Source: Paraspadella gotoi
Taxonomy: Eukaryota > Chaetognatha
Assembly (NCBI GenBank): GCA_051294375.1
Contig: CM119269.1
Span: 16,887,030-16,951,029, forward strand
Direction of reading: 5' to 3'
Length of the DNA: 64,000 bases
Both the position numbers and the translations under genes were made by a program. The notes under the pieces are model-generated. The model was given only the letters and a program-made list of their open reading frames with translations. It searched no databases and had not been told where the DNA came from. Positions 34,448-48,600 of this stretch are shown in pieces; within the stretch, counting starts at the first letter, position 1; every line of letters begins with the position of its first letter.

Positions 34448-34655
34448 TTCATGTTACTCCAACTAATTTCTTTTTTTCTTCCTGCTCATAAAATTACGAC
34501 GTCGCTTACTCGGCTGGCGCCGACATCGTCATTCGTCATTCGTCATTCGTCATCATCATCATCATCATCATCGTCATCATGATCACCATCGTCGTCGTCG
34601 TCGTCGTCGTTGTCGTCGTCATAATCGTCATAAACGTCGTCTACAAAAACTTGTA

Positions 34656-34755
34656 AGAGTGATGTAGGTTTTAAACCATCAAAGCCTGTCCAAAGTCAGG
34701 GTCAAGATAGCTTATTTATTAAATGAATGGATAATTTTTATATTGGTTGTACCAA
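34656..34755 (-). repeat. Dispersed repeat, copy 2 (pairs with 17640-17745)
   Basis: Minus-strand copy in the intron between the TSR 2 and TSR 3 exons. It runs from CTTGTAAGAGTGATGTAGG to TGTACCAATTTCATG in plus coordinates. It reappears in copies B (about 45260-45375) and C (about 56815-56935) as part of the block duplication. Confidence 0.65.
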
Positions 34756-35099
34756 TTTCATGAAAAGTATTAGCGTTCGTGACTCTCTCCGCGTTCAAGG
34801 AAAAACAAGTTTTTACTAAACAACAACAATCAGCTTCGCTTTTTTCGAAGAAAAACATCACGCGCACGCGCACAGCAGCAACGCCCTTTCTGAACTCATA
34901 CTATCAAGACGAGTATACCGATCCCGCCCGTCGTTCTGGCTCGATAGCGAGGCCCTGTGATATTTTTCGTCATCCACCGTACTAAGATCTTATAGTGGGC
35001 CGCGTTGGCGCATGGTGTCATGTCGACATTCAACAATCCCTGCCATGTCTCTCTCTCTCACACACACACATCCTTCTACCCCCCTTCCTATCGACTTAC

Positions 35100-35301
35100 G
35101 TTCCCCCACGGGCCGGGCTTCCACTCCACGCAATCCCCGGCGTCGCAAGTTTTCTCGGCGGCCGGTTTGGCGCCGCTTACGACGACGCCGCCGCCGCCGC
35201 CGCCGACGCCGCAGAGTTTGGCGTCGATACCGACATCGACGCCGCCGACGCGACGAACGCAGGTGATGTCTCGACGTGCGACGCCGACGCCGCAGGTGGC
35301 G
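35100..35301 (-). CDS. ADAMTS/ADAMTSL-like gene, TSR 2 exon with Gly/Val-rich insert
   Basis: Acceptor CTCCACCAG and donor AAC|GTAAGT. Phase 2 in, phase 0 out, matching both neighbours. The exon completes the second TSR: after WRVGEWGPC on the previous exon comes SATCGVGVARRDITC, a loop with AKLCGVGGGGGGVVVSGAK, then PAAEKTCDAGDC and the next tryptophan box VEWKPGPWGN. All six TSR cysteines are present. CSATCG fits the C-x-x-S/T-C-G consensus for protein O-fucosylation of TSRs. The run of Gly and Val between cysteines 4 and 5 is longer than usual and lies on a GCC/GTC-type triplet repeat in the DNA, so its length may vary between alleles. Confidence 0.87.
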
Positions 35302-35455
35302 CTGGTGGAGAGGGAGATGGGATGGAGCGGGAGTGAAGGAGAAGGGAAAGAGATATATGTATCATAACGCTTTTTATAAAATTTAATTACACGTAAGTCT
35401 TGCTAATCACTCGTTAAAACAACTGTCGTGAATTGAAATTAATAGTAAAAAAAAG

Positions 35456-35458
35456 GAG

Positions 35459-35552
<94 letters not shown>
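35456..35552 (+). repeat. (GAAA)n microsatellite
   Basis: About 22 tetramer units. Confidence 0.95.
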
Positions 35553-35553
<1 letters not shown>

Positions 35554-36651
35554 AAAATAAAGAGGTTAAGAAAGAAAGAAATAAATAAAAGAAAGAAAGA
35601 AAAGCCATTTAAATTCTATATTGGTGTCATGTCGGGCGTCTCGCCGCTTCTTCCCGCGAGAAAAGCTATCGGAAGACGAAATTGAAGGTCTGAGTGGAAG
35701 CGGCGTCAAAAGATGACGACGATCATGACGACGATGACGACGACAGTGATGATGATGATCATGACGATGATCACGATCATGCTTATTAAACGTTTTTAAC
35801 AGAAAATTACAATGGAGGATTTTTTATAACATTTACATAAATTTCGGTTTTAAAATCATTTCGATTTGCCAAAAAAAAAAACGTACCAAATGACAACAAA
35901 GTGCCAGGTTGTTCGAAAATGAAATTTGGATCAAACGAAATGAATTGAATCAAAAAACGAAAAAATAAAGACGACGATGACGACGACGACGACGACGACG
36001 TCGACGACGACAATGACGACAATGACGCGGAAATCTTATGTATAATTCACGTCCTTTTCGATTTCACGCAGCGAAAATAGCGTCGATTTAGAGCCGAAGG
36101 TCGCGGGTTCGCGTCTTATTTTTGAGAAAAAAGAACAAAAGCGATAATTGAATTCGAATGTTAAAAATTGTGCGTGGGATTAAAAAAAATATGGAAAAAA
36201 TTGGAAAAAAAAGAGGGAACATATAGATATGAATTGAGGTGACAGAAAATTTTGAAGCGAATAAAAAAATGGAAAATCAAATTTAAAAAAAAAAACCTTT
36301 GGGTCAAAAATAAACCAAGGTTTAAAAACTGTCTTTAAGTCACAAGATGAAGAAAATAATCGTTTTGAAAAAAAATCAATTTCAAATAATAGAAAATGTA
36401 TTGAATCTGTAGTGAAACGAATAGTAATAATAATAGTAATACGAAAACCAAAATACAACGAAAATAGTAACCAAACAAACCCACGTTTCTCTTTCCTCAT
36501 TCGATCCATTAATCAAACTTTTTTTTTCTCTCCCGTTTTTTTTCCTTCTTCGCTTCGTCGAATCTTTTCTTCAGTCAAGCGCCTCTTTTCTTCTCTCGTC
36601 TTTCAGATTTCCCTTTTCTCATTTCAGATTCCCAAATTCTTAAGAGTTAAG

Positions 36652-36773
<122 letters not shown>

Positions 36774-36922
36774 ATAACAAGAATCGATAATAATGAATCC
36801 AAAAATCGTCCCCGCAATCACGACACAATTGCGCTCTATTATTTCTCTTGATGAAAAGTAAATTCTGATAACCGATTCTAAAAACCAAAATAATAATTCA
36901 ATCAATCAATCAATCTCCTCAC

Positions 36923-37082
36923 CTGCAAGGGCCCCACTCGCCCACGCGCCACTCCGGCCGACAGGCCTCCGTGTTGCAGGCGACGGTCTGCGGCGCCGGT
37001 TTCGTGCCGGCGTCGCAAAAGGCGTCGTCAACGATGGAGGCGTCGTTGCCACGGAAGCAGCGGAAGCGAGTTGATTGGGTGC
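36923..37082 (-). CDS. ADAMTS/ADAMTSL-like gene, exon with the body of TSR 1 and start of TSR 2
   Basis: Internal exon of a secreted extracellular-matrix protein. Sense acceptor CCCTTCAG and donor CAG|GTGAGG bound an open frame entering in phase 1 and leaving in phase 2. It encodes TQSTRFRCFRGNDASIVDDA, then FCDAGTKPAPQTVACNTEAC, then RPEWRVGEWGPC. The first two parts carry cysteines 3-6 of a thrombospondin type-1 repeat. The rest holds the tryptophan box and first cysteine of the next repeat. The start of TSR 1 (CTHECGGG) is on the exon at 50389-50535, whose phase-1 end joins to give CGGGTQSTRFRC. The spacing (W-x4-W, CGxG, RxRxC) is the ADAMTS type of TSR. Third positions are strongly G/C, unlike the flanking introns. 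ADAMTS, ADAMTSL and papilin all remain possible because the catalytic region is not seen. Confidence 0.85.
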
Positions 37083-38883
37083 CTGAAGGGAGAATGGATC
37101 GTTGGCGACTTTTATCTAATATTCACGAGACGTAAAAAGTGAATCTCTATTCTCGAGTGACCGGAAATTCGGTGCCAAAAATAGCGTCAATTTGCGTCGG
37201 AGTTTTGAAAGCCAAATTCACGGAATGACATCGACTCGGTTTTTCATATTTTGTCGCAAATGGATTCGCAGATTATGAAAATTTGCAAATTACTTGTTTC
37301 ACTATTTTTCATTTTTTTATTTTAATATTTTTATGAAGGATTTAGTATTTAATCTATATTATTTATTCAAACATATATTGCTTTCTTTTTTAAAAATGTT
37401 TTATTTATCTAATAATTCAATTTGGGAAGGGGAAGTCAGTGTTGTCTTCTGGAAATAGAGGGAGCATCTATACAACACAAGGTTAGATTACTATCTGTCC
37501 TAGTTTTCTAATAGATATCACACATCATTTCTGTTAGAAAGTCATTAATGAAAAATCATAATATCTAAGAGGCTGAACAGAAAGGGGTGGGAATGGATAA
37601 TTTTTTGAGGGACCAACGTTATATATGATTTTTTTACCAATAGGGATAAGACTACCATGTAGAATTGTATGTTCTGATAGGGATACATACTGGGGAAAGG
37701 TCTATAGGGGCAATGAATCATTAGGGGCGGGCGGCCTTTTAAAAATTCCAGAATTTGAGAGCAATCATCTTAGTGAAAATATCTACTAAAGCATTGTAAA
37801 CGTAAACGTAAATGGTAAAAGTTTTAATTAAATTATTAAATACGTCCCTCGCTAAAAAAAATTAATCAGAATTTAAAAAAAACTTTTCAAAATAAAAATA
37901 ACGATACTGAAACATATAAGGAAGTAGCGAGAGCAAAAATAGCGTGTTTCCACGAGGAAAAAAAAATAAGAATCGCCGTTCAAAGTCACGAAATGAACGC
38001 CTTCATTAGTCGCAGTCGTTGGACGAGAAACAAGTCATCACCCACACTTTGCTTTATACAATATATACCAATGTTTTCAAAATCTGCAGTCAAGTTATAA
38101 GCGATATTCCGGCGAAAACTATAATATGAAAGATTATCTTCAGGTTGGAACCCAGTATTTTTAAGATGGGTTGAAACAGTGATGACTGTCGGCCGCTTTA
38201 ATTGGTTGGCGATTTTGAATTAATGAAACTCTGTTAATTAATTAAAAATAATAATTAAAATATAAAATGTGACCTTTTCCAACTGTTCGGCCTATCTTTT
38301 CAAAAAAATATGCTTTCACTTCCTTATTCTTGTTAAAGATCCCAGTAATTTTTTCAACATCTCAAAACAGAGAGGAATTATTTTTCTTCTTTTTTATATC
38401 GGTCATTTGCGACTGAAAACGAGAAACAGTGAAACCGAAGAGTAAATGGCGATTGCGCCTGCGCGGGGAAATAAATGTCCTCGTAACCATTAGACACATG
38501 AAAGAGAAGCCAATGGTGATATTAGCGCCCTCGACGCTCGACGGCCATTCTCGCGCCATCGCGTGGAAAAGGAGAGAAAGAGGGTGGAAAACTTCTTTAT
38601 CCATAACTCGAATCCTGAACCATAATCCTTTTAACCAGTTTCTATTCGAATCTCTTTGTTAATATGGAACTATAAGGAACTATATAGATGAAAAAAAGGA
38701 GATTTCATGATGGAAAAATGAAATGATGATGTTGTGAAAAGAGGATAAATGAAAAAAGTGATGTAGTTGGAAAGTGGTGGATTTAGGTGGGAGAANNNNN
38801 NNNNNATTGCCGCTTCTGCTTGGGTTCCGATTGTTTATCAGCGCAATGACGACAACGACGACTATGACAACGACGACGACGAC

Positions 38884-39228
38884 NNNNNNNNNNNNNNNNN
38901 NNNNNNNNNNNNNNNNNNNNNNNNNNNNNNNNNNNNNNNNNNNNNNNNNNNNNNNNNNNNNNNNNNNNNNNNNNNNNNNNNNNNNNNNNNNNNNNNNNNN
39001 NNNNNNNNNNNNNNNNNNNNNNNNNNNNNNNNNNNNNNNNNNNNNNNNNNNNNNNNNNNNNNNNNNNNNNNNNNNNNNNNNNNNNNNNNNNNNNNNNNNN
39101 NNNNNNNNNNNNNNNNNNNNNNNNNNNNNNNNNNNNNNNNNNNNNNNNNNNNNNNNNNNNNNNNNNNNNNNNNNNNNNNNNNNNNNNNNNNNNNNNNNNN
39201 NNNNNNNNNNNNNNNNNNNNNNNNNNNN
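38884..39228. other. Assembly gap in copy A
   Basis: Run of N, 345 bases. Copies B (about 40200-40430) and C (about 51850-52080) carry sequence here, an intron with CGTCGT repeats. Confidence 1.
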
Positions 39229-39636
39229 CTTAAAATGATCATAATGAGAGGAAGCTTGAACAAAATCATGTCGTAGTTTCCCTCAGCTCTATTCCAAAAA
39301 ATCAATTTTAAAGAACTCCAAAAATTTTAATAATTCAATTTTTAAAAAATGTGGAGAAGCGCGCAGAGAGAGAATCGCTGGAGAGAGACCGAATGACTGA
39401 CGCGACGGGAGAAAACGAGAAACGCAGTGGAAAATCCGTAACGACACGTTTAACTGAAGGCATTTTTCTCTCTCGACCGCAATTTACAACCGCCCACTGT
39501 CATTTGTTCCAGACTGATTCACCATCTTTCCTAGGAGGAGGAGGAAGAAGAGGAAGAGGAGGAAAACTGGGCAGTGGAATCGATAAACGGGGAACGGGTC
39601 ATGGAAATGAGTAGTGAGCAATCATGCGCGACGGGG

Positions 39637-39640
39637 TGAT

Positions 39641-39674
<34 letters not shown>

Positions 39675-42600
39675 AAGAGGAGAGGATGAGGACGAGAGAG
39701 AGGAAGCGGATGTGAGGAGATGATTGAGAGAGAGAGAGAGAGTAAAGTAAGGAGGCAGAGAATAAAATTGGGAAAAAAAGTCGATACCCGTCGCGCATGA
39801 TTGCGTCACTACTCATTTCCATGACCCGATTCCCCGTTATCGATTCCACTGCCCAGTTTCCTCTCTTCCCTCTTCTTCCTCCTTTCTAAGGAAAGGATGG
39901 TTGCAATCAGTCTGTGGACAAATGACGTGGGGTTGTAAATGCGGTTCGAGAGAGGAACAATGCTTGTGAAAGTGTCGTTTCGGATTTTCCATGCCGTTTC
40001 TCGTTTTCTCCCGTCGCGTGCATGTCATTCGTCTCTCTCTCCAGCGATTCTACTCTCTGCGCGTTATTTATAATGAATTATTAAATTTTTGGAGTAGTTC
40101 CTTTAAAATGATTTCTTTGGGATAGAGTGAGGGGAACTACGACGTGATTTTGTTCAAGCTTCCTCTATTAATGATCTTTTAAGTATGTATTTTATCGTAT
40201 TTATCCGCTTTTATTTTTAGATGTAGTGTATGACATAATCAAAAATTTAGGAAAAGAAGTGTCAGTGCACTAAGCTGATAATCTTATGGAACCTGATACG
40301 TAATTTTGCGAGTAGTTATTATAAGAAAATGATGCGATAAGCGACGCCGTGACGACCTAAAAACGAAGTTTAACAAATCCGTTCAGTTAACATTATGCAA
40401 GCCGACGAAATTTCCGTCGCTCGTCGTCGTCGTCTTTCATTAGTCGTCGTTTTGTCGTCATTGCCGCTGGTAAACCAATCGGACCAAGAGAAGCCGGCAT
40501 TCAGGATAGATTTGCAATGAGACCGACCGAACCGCAAGAAGCTCCATCCATGCTCTTGCCCAAAATTCTTCTTTTTCTCTCTCTCTCTCTCTCTCTCTCC
40601 TCTCTTTCTCCTTTCTATCTTCGTCTTATACTTTCCTTTCGCGGCCCGGACTGTTTCGTTTCACCCCTTCATTATATTCCAATATCAAATCATTTTCTTC
40701 TTTTCACGCAAAACCCATCAGGCCGAAACTTCTTAAGGATTTCTCCTAAATCACATTTCCACTACATCACTCTTTTATTTTCCTCTTTTTCACAACATCA
40801 TCATTCATTTTTTTCATTATGAAAATTCTTTTTTTATCTATATAGTTCCTTAAGTTCCATATTAACAGAAGAATTCAATAGAAACTGGTTAAAGGATTAT
40901 GCGATTTCAGGAATTCGAGTTATGATAAGAAGAGTTGGTTCCACCCTCTTTTCTCTCCTTTTCCACGCGATGGGGCGACCCCGCGGAATGCCGTCGAGGG
41001 TCGCTCGGGGGCGCTAATATCACCATGGGCTTCTCTTTCAGTGTGTCTAATGGTTACGAGGACATTATTTCCCCGCAGCAGTGCGCAATCGCCATTTACT
41101 CTTCGTGTTCATTGTTTTCTCCGTTTTCCCAGTCGATGAACCGATATTAAAAAAGAAGAAAAAATACATATTCTCTTCTGTTTTGAATGTTGAAAAATTA
41201 CTGGTATCTCTTAACAAGAATAAGAAAGTGAAGACATATTTTTTGAAAAAGACTGGCGAACAGTCTGGTAAAGCTCACATTTATATATCTTTAATTATTA
41301 GATTTTAATTATTAACAGAGTTCTTTTCATTACATTCAAAATCGCCGACCCCAATTTAAAGCGGCCGACAGTCATCACTGTTTCAACCATCTTAAAAATA
41401 CTGGGTTTCAAACCTTGAAGATAATCTTTCTCTTATATGTTTGCGCCGGAATATCGGTTTAACTTGACTGCGATTTGTTGAAAAATTGGTATATATTTGT
41501 ATAAGCAAAGTTGTCGGATGACTTGTTTCTCGTTCCACGGACTGCGACTAAGTGAAGGCGTTCTTTCGTGCTCTTGACGGCGGATTTCTTATTTTTTTTT
41601 CTTTTTTCTCGTGGAAAACGCTATTTTTTTGCTCTCGCTACTTCCTTATATGTTTCAGTATCGTTTTTTTTATTTGAAAGTTTTTTATTCTGTATTTAAT
41701 TTTTTTATACGAGGGTCGTATTTAATAAATTAAATTAAAACTTACCATTTACGTTACGTTTACATGCTTCTGTAGATATTTTCACTAAGCTGATTGCTCC
41801 TTAAATTCTGGAATTTTTAATAAAAGGGCCGGCCCCCGCCCCATATAGATTTCATTTGCCCCTATATCCTTCCCCAGTATGTATCCCTATCAGAACATAC
41901 AATTTACATGGATAGTCTTTATCCCTATTGGTTAAAATAAATCATATATTTAACGTGGTCCTCATAAAAATAATTATCCATTCCCACCCCTTTCTGTTCG
42001 CCTCTTAGATATTTATGATTTTCCATTAATGACTTCTTCTAACAGAATGACATGTGTGTGATATCTATAGAACAGGAAGAATAGTAATCTAACCTATGTG
42101 TTGTATAAAGATGCTTCCTCTATTTTCCAGAAGGCACAACACTGTATTCCCTTTCCAATTTGAATTATTAGATTAATAAATAAAACATTTTTTAAAAAAG
42201 AAACAATATATGGTTGAATATAATATAGAATTAAAGTATAATCTTGCATAAAAATATTAAAATAAAAAAAAATGAAAACAATTAGTGAAACAAGTAATTT
42301 TGCAATTTTCATTAATCTGGCAGAAATCCATTTGCCGACAAATATGGAAAAACCGAGTCCGTGTCATTCCGTGAATTTGAGACTTTCACAATCACGTACG
42401 CAAAATGACGCTATTTTTGGCACCGAATTTCGGTCACTCGAGAATAGAGATTCATTTTTTTACGTCTCGTGAATATTAGAAAAGTCGCCAACGACCATTC
42501 TCCTTAGGACCAATCAACTCCGCTCCGCTCTTCCGTGGCAACGAACGCCTCCATCGTTGACGACGCCTTTTGCGACGCGGCACCGAAACGAGCCGCCCGC

Positions 42601-45600
42601 AGACCGTCGCCTGCAACACGGAGGCCTGTCGGCTCGGAGTGGCGCGTGGGGAAGTGGGGGCCCTGCGGTGAGGAGATTGATTGTCATTGATTGATATTAT
42701 TTTGGGTTTTAGAATCGAGTTATTTCAGGAATTTACTTTTCATCAAGAGAAATAATTGAGCGCAATGTGTCGTGATTGCGGGGACGATTTTTGAGTTCAT
42801 TATTATCGATTCTTGTTATCGAAGATAGACGAGGAAGAGGGGGAGGAGAGAGAGAGGAAGGGAAGGAGAGAGAGAGAGAGAGGATGAGAGAAGAGGGACG
42901 AGAGAGAGAAGAGAGAGAGAGGAGAGAGGAGGAAGATGGAGAGAGAGAGGCGAGGGAGAAGAGAGAGAGAGAAGGGAGAGAGAGGAGAGAGAGAGAGAGA
43001 AGACGATATTAAAATGTCAGGGAAAAGTCCGTCGGCCGAAATCAGCAGTTCTTATTGTCAGACTCGCCAAGAGCAAGAGAAAGGAGAGAAAGAGAGCGTA
43101 CAGTAACAAGTACAAGGTTACAGAGAAGTAGAGAGAAGAGGGAAAAGAGAGAGAGAGAGAATGGGGAGGGAGAGAGAGAGAGAGAGATGGAAGGGTGAGG
43201 GACGAGAGAGATGAGAGAGAGAGAGGAGAGGAGAGAGGAGATTGGATGAGATGAAGAGAGAGGAGAGAGAGAGACGAGAGAGGCGACTTAACTCTTAAGG
43301 AATTGGGAATCTGAAATGAGAAAAAGGGAAATCTGAAAGGGACGAGAGAGAAAAGAGGGCTTGACTAGAAGAAAGATTCGACGAAGCGAAGAAGGAAAAA
43401 AAAAACGGGAGAGAAAAAAAAAAGTTTATTATTAATGGATCGAATGAGGAAAGAGAAAAGTGGGTTTGTTTGGTTAACTATTTTCGTGTGTATTTGGTTT
43501 TTTCGTATTACTATATTAATTTACTATTCGTGTTTCACTACAGATTAATTACTTTTCTTATTTGAAATTGATTTTTTTTTTTCAAACGATTATTTTCTTC
43601 CATCATTGTGATTAAGACAGTTTTTAACCTTGGTTATTTTTGACCAAGGTTTTTTTTTATTTAAATTTTGATTTTCCATTTTTTTATGATTCGCTTAAAA
43701 TTTTTCTGTCACCTCATTCATATCTATTATGTTCCCTCTTTTTTTTCCAATTTTTTCCATATTTTTTTAATCCCACGCACAAATTTTTTAACATTCGATT
43801 CCAATTATCGCTTTTGGTTTTCTTTTTTTTCTCAAAAATAAGGACGCGAACCGGCGACCTCGTCGGCTTGCTAAAATCGAACGGCTATTTTGCTCTGCGT
43901 GAATCTGAAAGAAGGACGTGAATTATACATCAAGATTTCCGCGTCATTGTCGTCATGTTCGTCGTCAGGTTGTGTTCGTCCGTTCGGTCAGTCTCGTCGT
44001 CTTTATTTTTCGTTTTTGATTTCAATTCAATTTCGTTTTGATTCCAAATTTCATTTTTCGAAACAAACCTGGCACTTTGGTTTGTCATTTTGGTACGTGT
44101 TTTTTTTTAATCGAATGGATTCAAACTCGGAAATTATATTCAAATGTTATTAAAAAATACCATCCATTGTAATTTTCTGCTGTTAAAAACGTTTAATATA
44201 AGCATAATCGTGATCATCGTCATGATCATCATCATCACTGTCGTCGTACATCGTCGTCATGATCGTCGTCATCTTATTTGACGCCGCCTTCCACTCCAGA
44301 CAAACTTCAATTTCGTTCGATAGCTTCTCGCGGGAAAGCGGCGCGCGCCCGACACATGCACCACCAATATTAGAATTTAAATGGCTTATTCATTTCTTTC
44401 CTTTTAATTTATTTCTATTCTTTCTTAACCTCTTTTATTTTCTCTCTCTCTTCTTTCTTTCTTCTATTCTTTTTCTTTCTTTCTTTCTTTCTTTGCTTTC
44501 TTCTTCTTTCTTTCTTTTCTTTCTTTCTTTCTCTTTCTTTCTTTCTCTTTTCGCTTTATTTTACTTTAATTTTCAATTCACGACCAGTTGTTTTACGAGT
44601 GATTTAGCAAGACTTACGTGTAATTTAAAATTTTATCAAAAAGCGTGTATTGATACATTATATCTCTTTCCCTTCTCCTTCACTCCCGCCTCCATCCCAT
44701 CTCCCTCTCCACCAGCGCACCTGCGGCGTCGGTCGCACGTCGAGACATCACCTTGCGTTCCGTCGCTGTGGCGGCGTCGATGTCGTTATCGACGCCCAAA
44801 CTCGGCGTCCGGCGGCGGCGGCGGGTCGTCAGTAAGCGGCGCAACCGGCCGCCGAAAAACTGCGAGCGGGATTGCGTTGGAGTGGGAGCCCGGCCCGTGG
44901 GAAGTAAAGTCGATAGGAAGGGGGTAGGAGCGATGTGTTGTGGTTGAGGAGAGAGAAGAACATGGCAGGGATTTGTTGATGGTCGAATGACACATGCGAC
45001 CCAACGCGGCCCCACTATAAATCTTAGTTACGGTCGATTGACGAAAAAATATCACAGAAGGCTCGCTATCGAGCCCAGAACGACGGGCGGGATCCGGTAT
45101 ACTCGTCTTGATAGTATGAGTTCGGAAGAAGGGCGTTGCTGCTCGGCGCGTGCGCGCGTTGATTTTTTTTTCGAAAAAAAGCGACAGCTGATTGTTGTTG
45201 ATTTTAGTAAAACTTGTTTTTCCTTGAACGCGGAGAGAGTCACGACGCTAATACTATTTCATGAAATTGGTACACTCAATATAAAAATGTATCCATTTCT
45301 TTAATAAAATAAGCTATCTTTGACCCTGACTTTGGGGACAGGCTTTTGATGGTTTAAACCTACATCACTCTTACAAGTTTTTGTAGACGGACGTTTATGG
45401 ACGATTATGACGACGACAAACGACGACGCGACGACCGACGATGGATCTTGATGATTGATGACTTGTATTTTGATGATGATTGCTGATGATGATGTGCTAG
45501 TATTGATGACGAATGACGAATGACGATGTCGGCGCCAGCCGAGTAAGCGACGTCGTATTTTATGGAGCAGGAAAGAAAAAAGATTAGTTGAAGAGCTAAA

Positions 45601-45629
45601 CATGATCTCTCTTCCTCTCCTCTCTCTCT

Positions 45630-45686
<57 letters not shown>

Positions 45687-48600
45687 CTCTTCTAAATTGT
45701 CACTTCTTTCTTCTTTCTTTCCTTTCATTTTTCTGTTCAAAGTCAAATCTCTCGCATGATTCAGGCATGTTTTTAAAGAATGAAAAAAAAATTACCCTCA
45801 TCGCGCGACGCGATTTCTTCCTCACCCCAAGCCTACCTTTTCTCCCTCTCCAGTAGTTCGTCAACTTTGCCGGAAAAGGCGAGCGGCGCCCGCTCCGTTC
45901 AAGTCTGCGCCACTTCGCGCCGCTCCACCGTCGACGCCGCTTCGTGCCGGCGCTGCGAACCGGCAAGGTCGCGCTTGTGTGCGACCTGGGATCCTGCAGT
46001 CCGAGATCGTGGTTCGTGCACCGAAGGTGTCCAAAACCGGTGAGGGGTGAGGTCGGTCGGCTCGGTGAGGGTTGATGTAGAGTGAGAGTGATAGAAGATA
46101 TATTAACTTTAGAGAGGAATGAATTGATCTCGTCTCGGAGATTGGTTGGTTGGTAGTTGGTTATTTCGAAAGAAGTTAATAGAACTCGTTATTATTGGTT
46201 GGCGAAATCTAAAAAAAAAGTAGAGTGGAAATGTCCAATTATCCGTTTTTAGATCTGCACGGAGATAATTGTCGTACGAGAAAAAAACTAGTAGGAATTT
46301 AGCATATTAGATATTTTGATTTAGTGCGAAGTGACCTTGCGCGCAACGGTTTTCACATCGCCAAGTGACTTGTCCTCTTACTTCTTCGTCTTTCTCTCAT
46401 TCTGGCGATTTTCGTCAAAACAGCGTCCTACCTAAATACGGGTTTATCCTGATGGTTAACAATGAGAAAAAAGGTCACAGTCATATCTAAATCGATCATA
46501 ACTTAAATTCGAGAGCAGTTCTAACCCAATTTCTGTAAGTGTTCTCCTTAAATCCCAAGAGGACCATATAAATCAGTAGTATATTTGGAAAAAGATTCTG
46601 TTATGTGACTATAGTGATTATATGTGAATTATCAGAGATTATCTTAAAGTCCCCTTTATAATTTAATGTATTTAATTATAATTGTTTATTGAATATAGTT
46701 TATATCAGTTTATTCTTAAACTCGGTGAGTCAGATTAGGCGGACTCTCCGTGCGCTGGTTCCATTAGAAGAAATGCATATGAGGTCGTGCATCTATTTCC
46801 ACAAATATATGTGATAGCGTCTTCCGGTTATTGATGTTAATTTTTTCAAACAAAATCCATAATTAAAACACATAAAATATTACCAAACCAACAATGCAAC
46901 GAGTTTTAGATCGTATGCGGATGATTTTAAAAGCAACAGCATGACGCGAAACGAAGGGGGCGGGAATTTTAATAACATTTTATGTCGGAAATTACTGATG
47001 AAAAAAAACCCAGGAGAAGTTCAATGAATAAAAGTTGTTTCGAAGCCGTATGATTTTCTCTCTCAGTGGACGAAAAAGGTCGCACGAATGCGATAATATA
47101 GAAAGATCAAGGCGTAAAACTTAAGAAAAAGCAGAGACACGGCAGGTATCGTGTATCAGTGTTTAACATTGTCCACAGAAAAAAGCTTGCCAAAGGCAAA
47201 CGGCCGAAGAGTCGAAAGCTTGCCCGCTGAGCGAACAGAAGGAATGCGTTGGGACAGTGGTTCGTGGACAGTGGGAACAAGTAGGCGGCGCGTGCCAATA
47301 GATCGATCAATCATTAATCAAATTTATTCGTTCAGCCAACTCATAAAAAAAACCCCAAATAATGAAAATCAACTTGAATTAAATCATTAAAATTGAATAA
47401 AATAACCATCTAAAATTAATCAATCAATCAATCAATCAATCATAACATAAGTCAATCAATCGCAACATCAAATCCACATCAACCAATAACATGTCAAACA
47501 ATAATCAATCAATCACATCAATCAATTAATGCAACCAATCATATATCAATCAATTTCAAGTGTTCTCTTCCTGCGGCAGCCGGCATTCGTCGCCGCCACT
47601 GGCGTTCGCCTGTCTTCGGTCTCGGCGCCGGCCGCCGCTTCTTCGGTTCGTCGACGCGCGTCGTGTAAGACAAGAGAAGCCGGCGTTCGACTGAAGCCTG
47701 CGTGGCCAGCGTACGGCAGCGTCGGCGGCGGCGGCAGTGACGGCGGCAGGTGACGCCGGGAGCGCTGCGACGTCAATCGCGGTTCACTGGTTTAAACGAG
47801 AATGGACGGAGGTAAACAGAGGTGGCGTTCTGTTTTGATTTCTATTCTTTCTGTCCTCTCTCTCTCTCTCCTCTTCTCTTCTCTCTCTCTCCTCTTCTCT
47901 CTTCTCTCTCTCTCTTCTCTCTCTCTCTCTCGACCCGAGTCAATTCAACATACTCTCTCTCTTTCTTCTGTCATAAAAAAAATATATTAATACAAAAATG
48001 TTAATATTAATGCTAATTCATAATAACGACATTTTTACTTGGGTATCAGTGGACACGAAATCCTGCGACACGGGATACCGAAGTGTCAAGTCAAAATGCA
48101 TGTTCTCCTCGAGCGACGACGAAGCCTTCGGACAGCGGATTGGCTTCGGCAGCGCCAGCCGCGTCAGCCGCGTTCGCCATCCGAGGGCAGCGGCGCCAGC
48201 CGGTCTGCGACTCCAAAACGAGGCAGAGGAGAGAGGAAATCTGAACGCCTTCCAATGCGCGTTCCAAGACGCGAGATCGAGAGAGGACGTTAGAGGAGAG
48301 GAAGAAGGGTGAGTGTTGTTGTTATGGTTGTCTCGATGATGCTTGGTGATCTTTTGACTCTCTCTCTCTCACTAATTTCTCTTTCTCTTTCTCCCTCACA
48401 GAAAACCAAGTGCAAAGACATAATTTTCCAAACTGCCATTCTGGTTGGTTGCAAGCTGCGACTCTGCAGTTACGCGTTACTACAGAAAAACTGTTGTCGT
48501 AGTTGCCGTTGGTTACGACGGGAAGAGCGAAGGGGAGGAAGAGGAAGATCAAGCAAAGCAAGCAAACGTCGAGTGAAGGATGACGAAAACGACGACGACG

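Noticed and set aside
36050-36120. tRNA-like B box (GGTCGCGGGTTCGCG)
   Set aside because: No T-arm or acceptor stem can be folded around it and no A box lies at the right distance.
38400-38580. Frame containing SNGYEDIYFPAQAQ (clearer in copy C), reminiscent of the ADAMTS spacer GY..I..IPAGA motif
   Set aside because: The resemblance ends after about ten residues. There is no Cys-rich or spacer context, a stop lies just before, and it sits 3' of the TSR 1-opening exon in gene order, where a spacer would not be expected.
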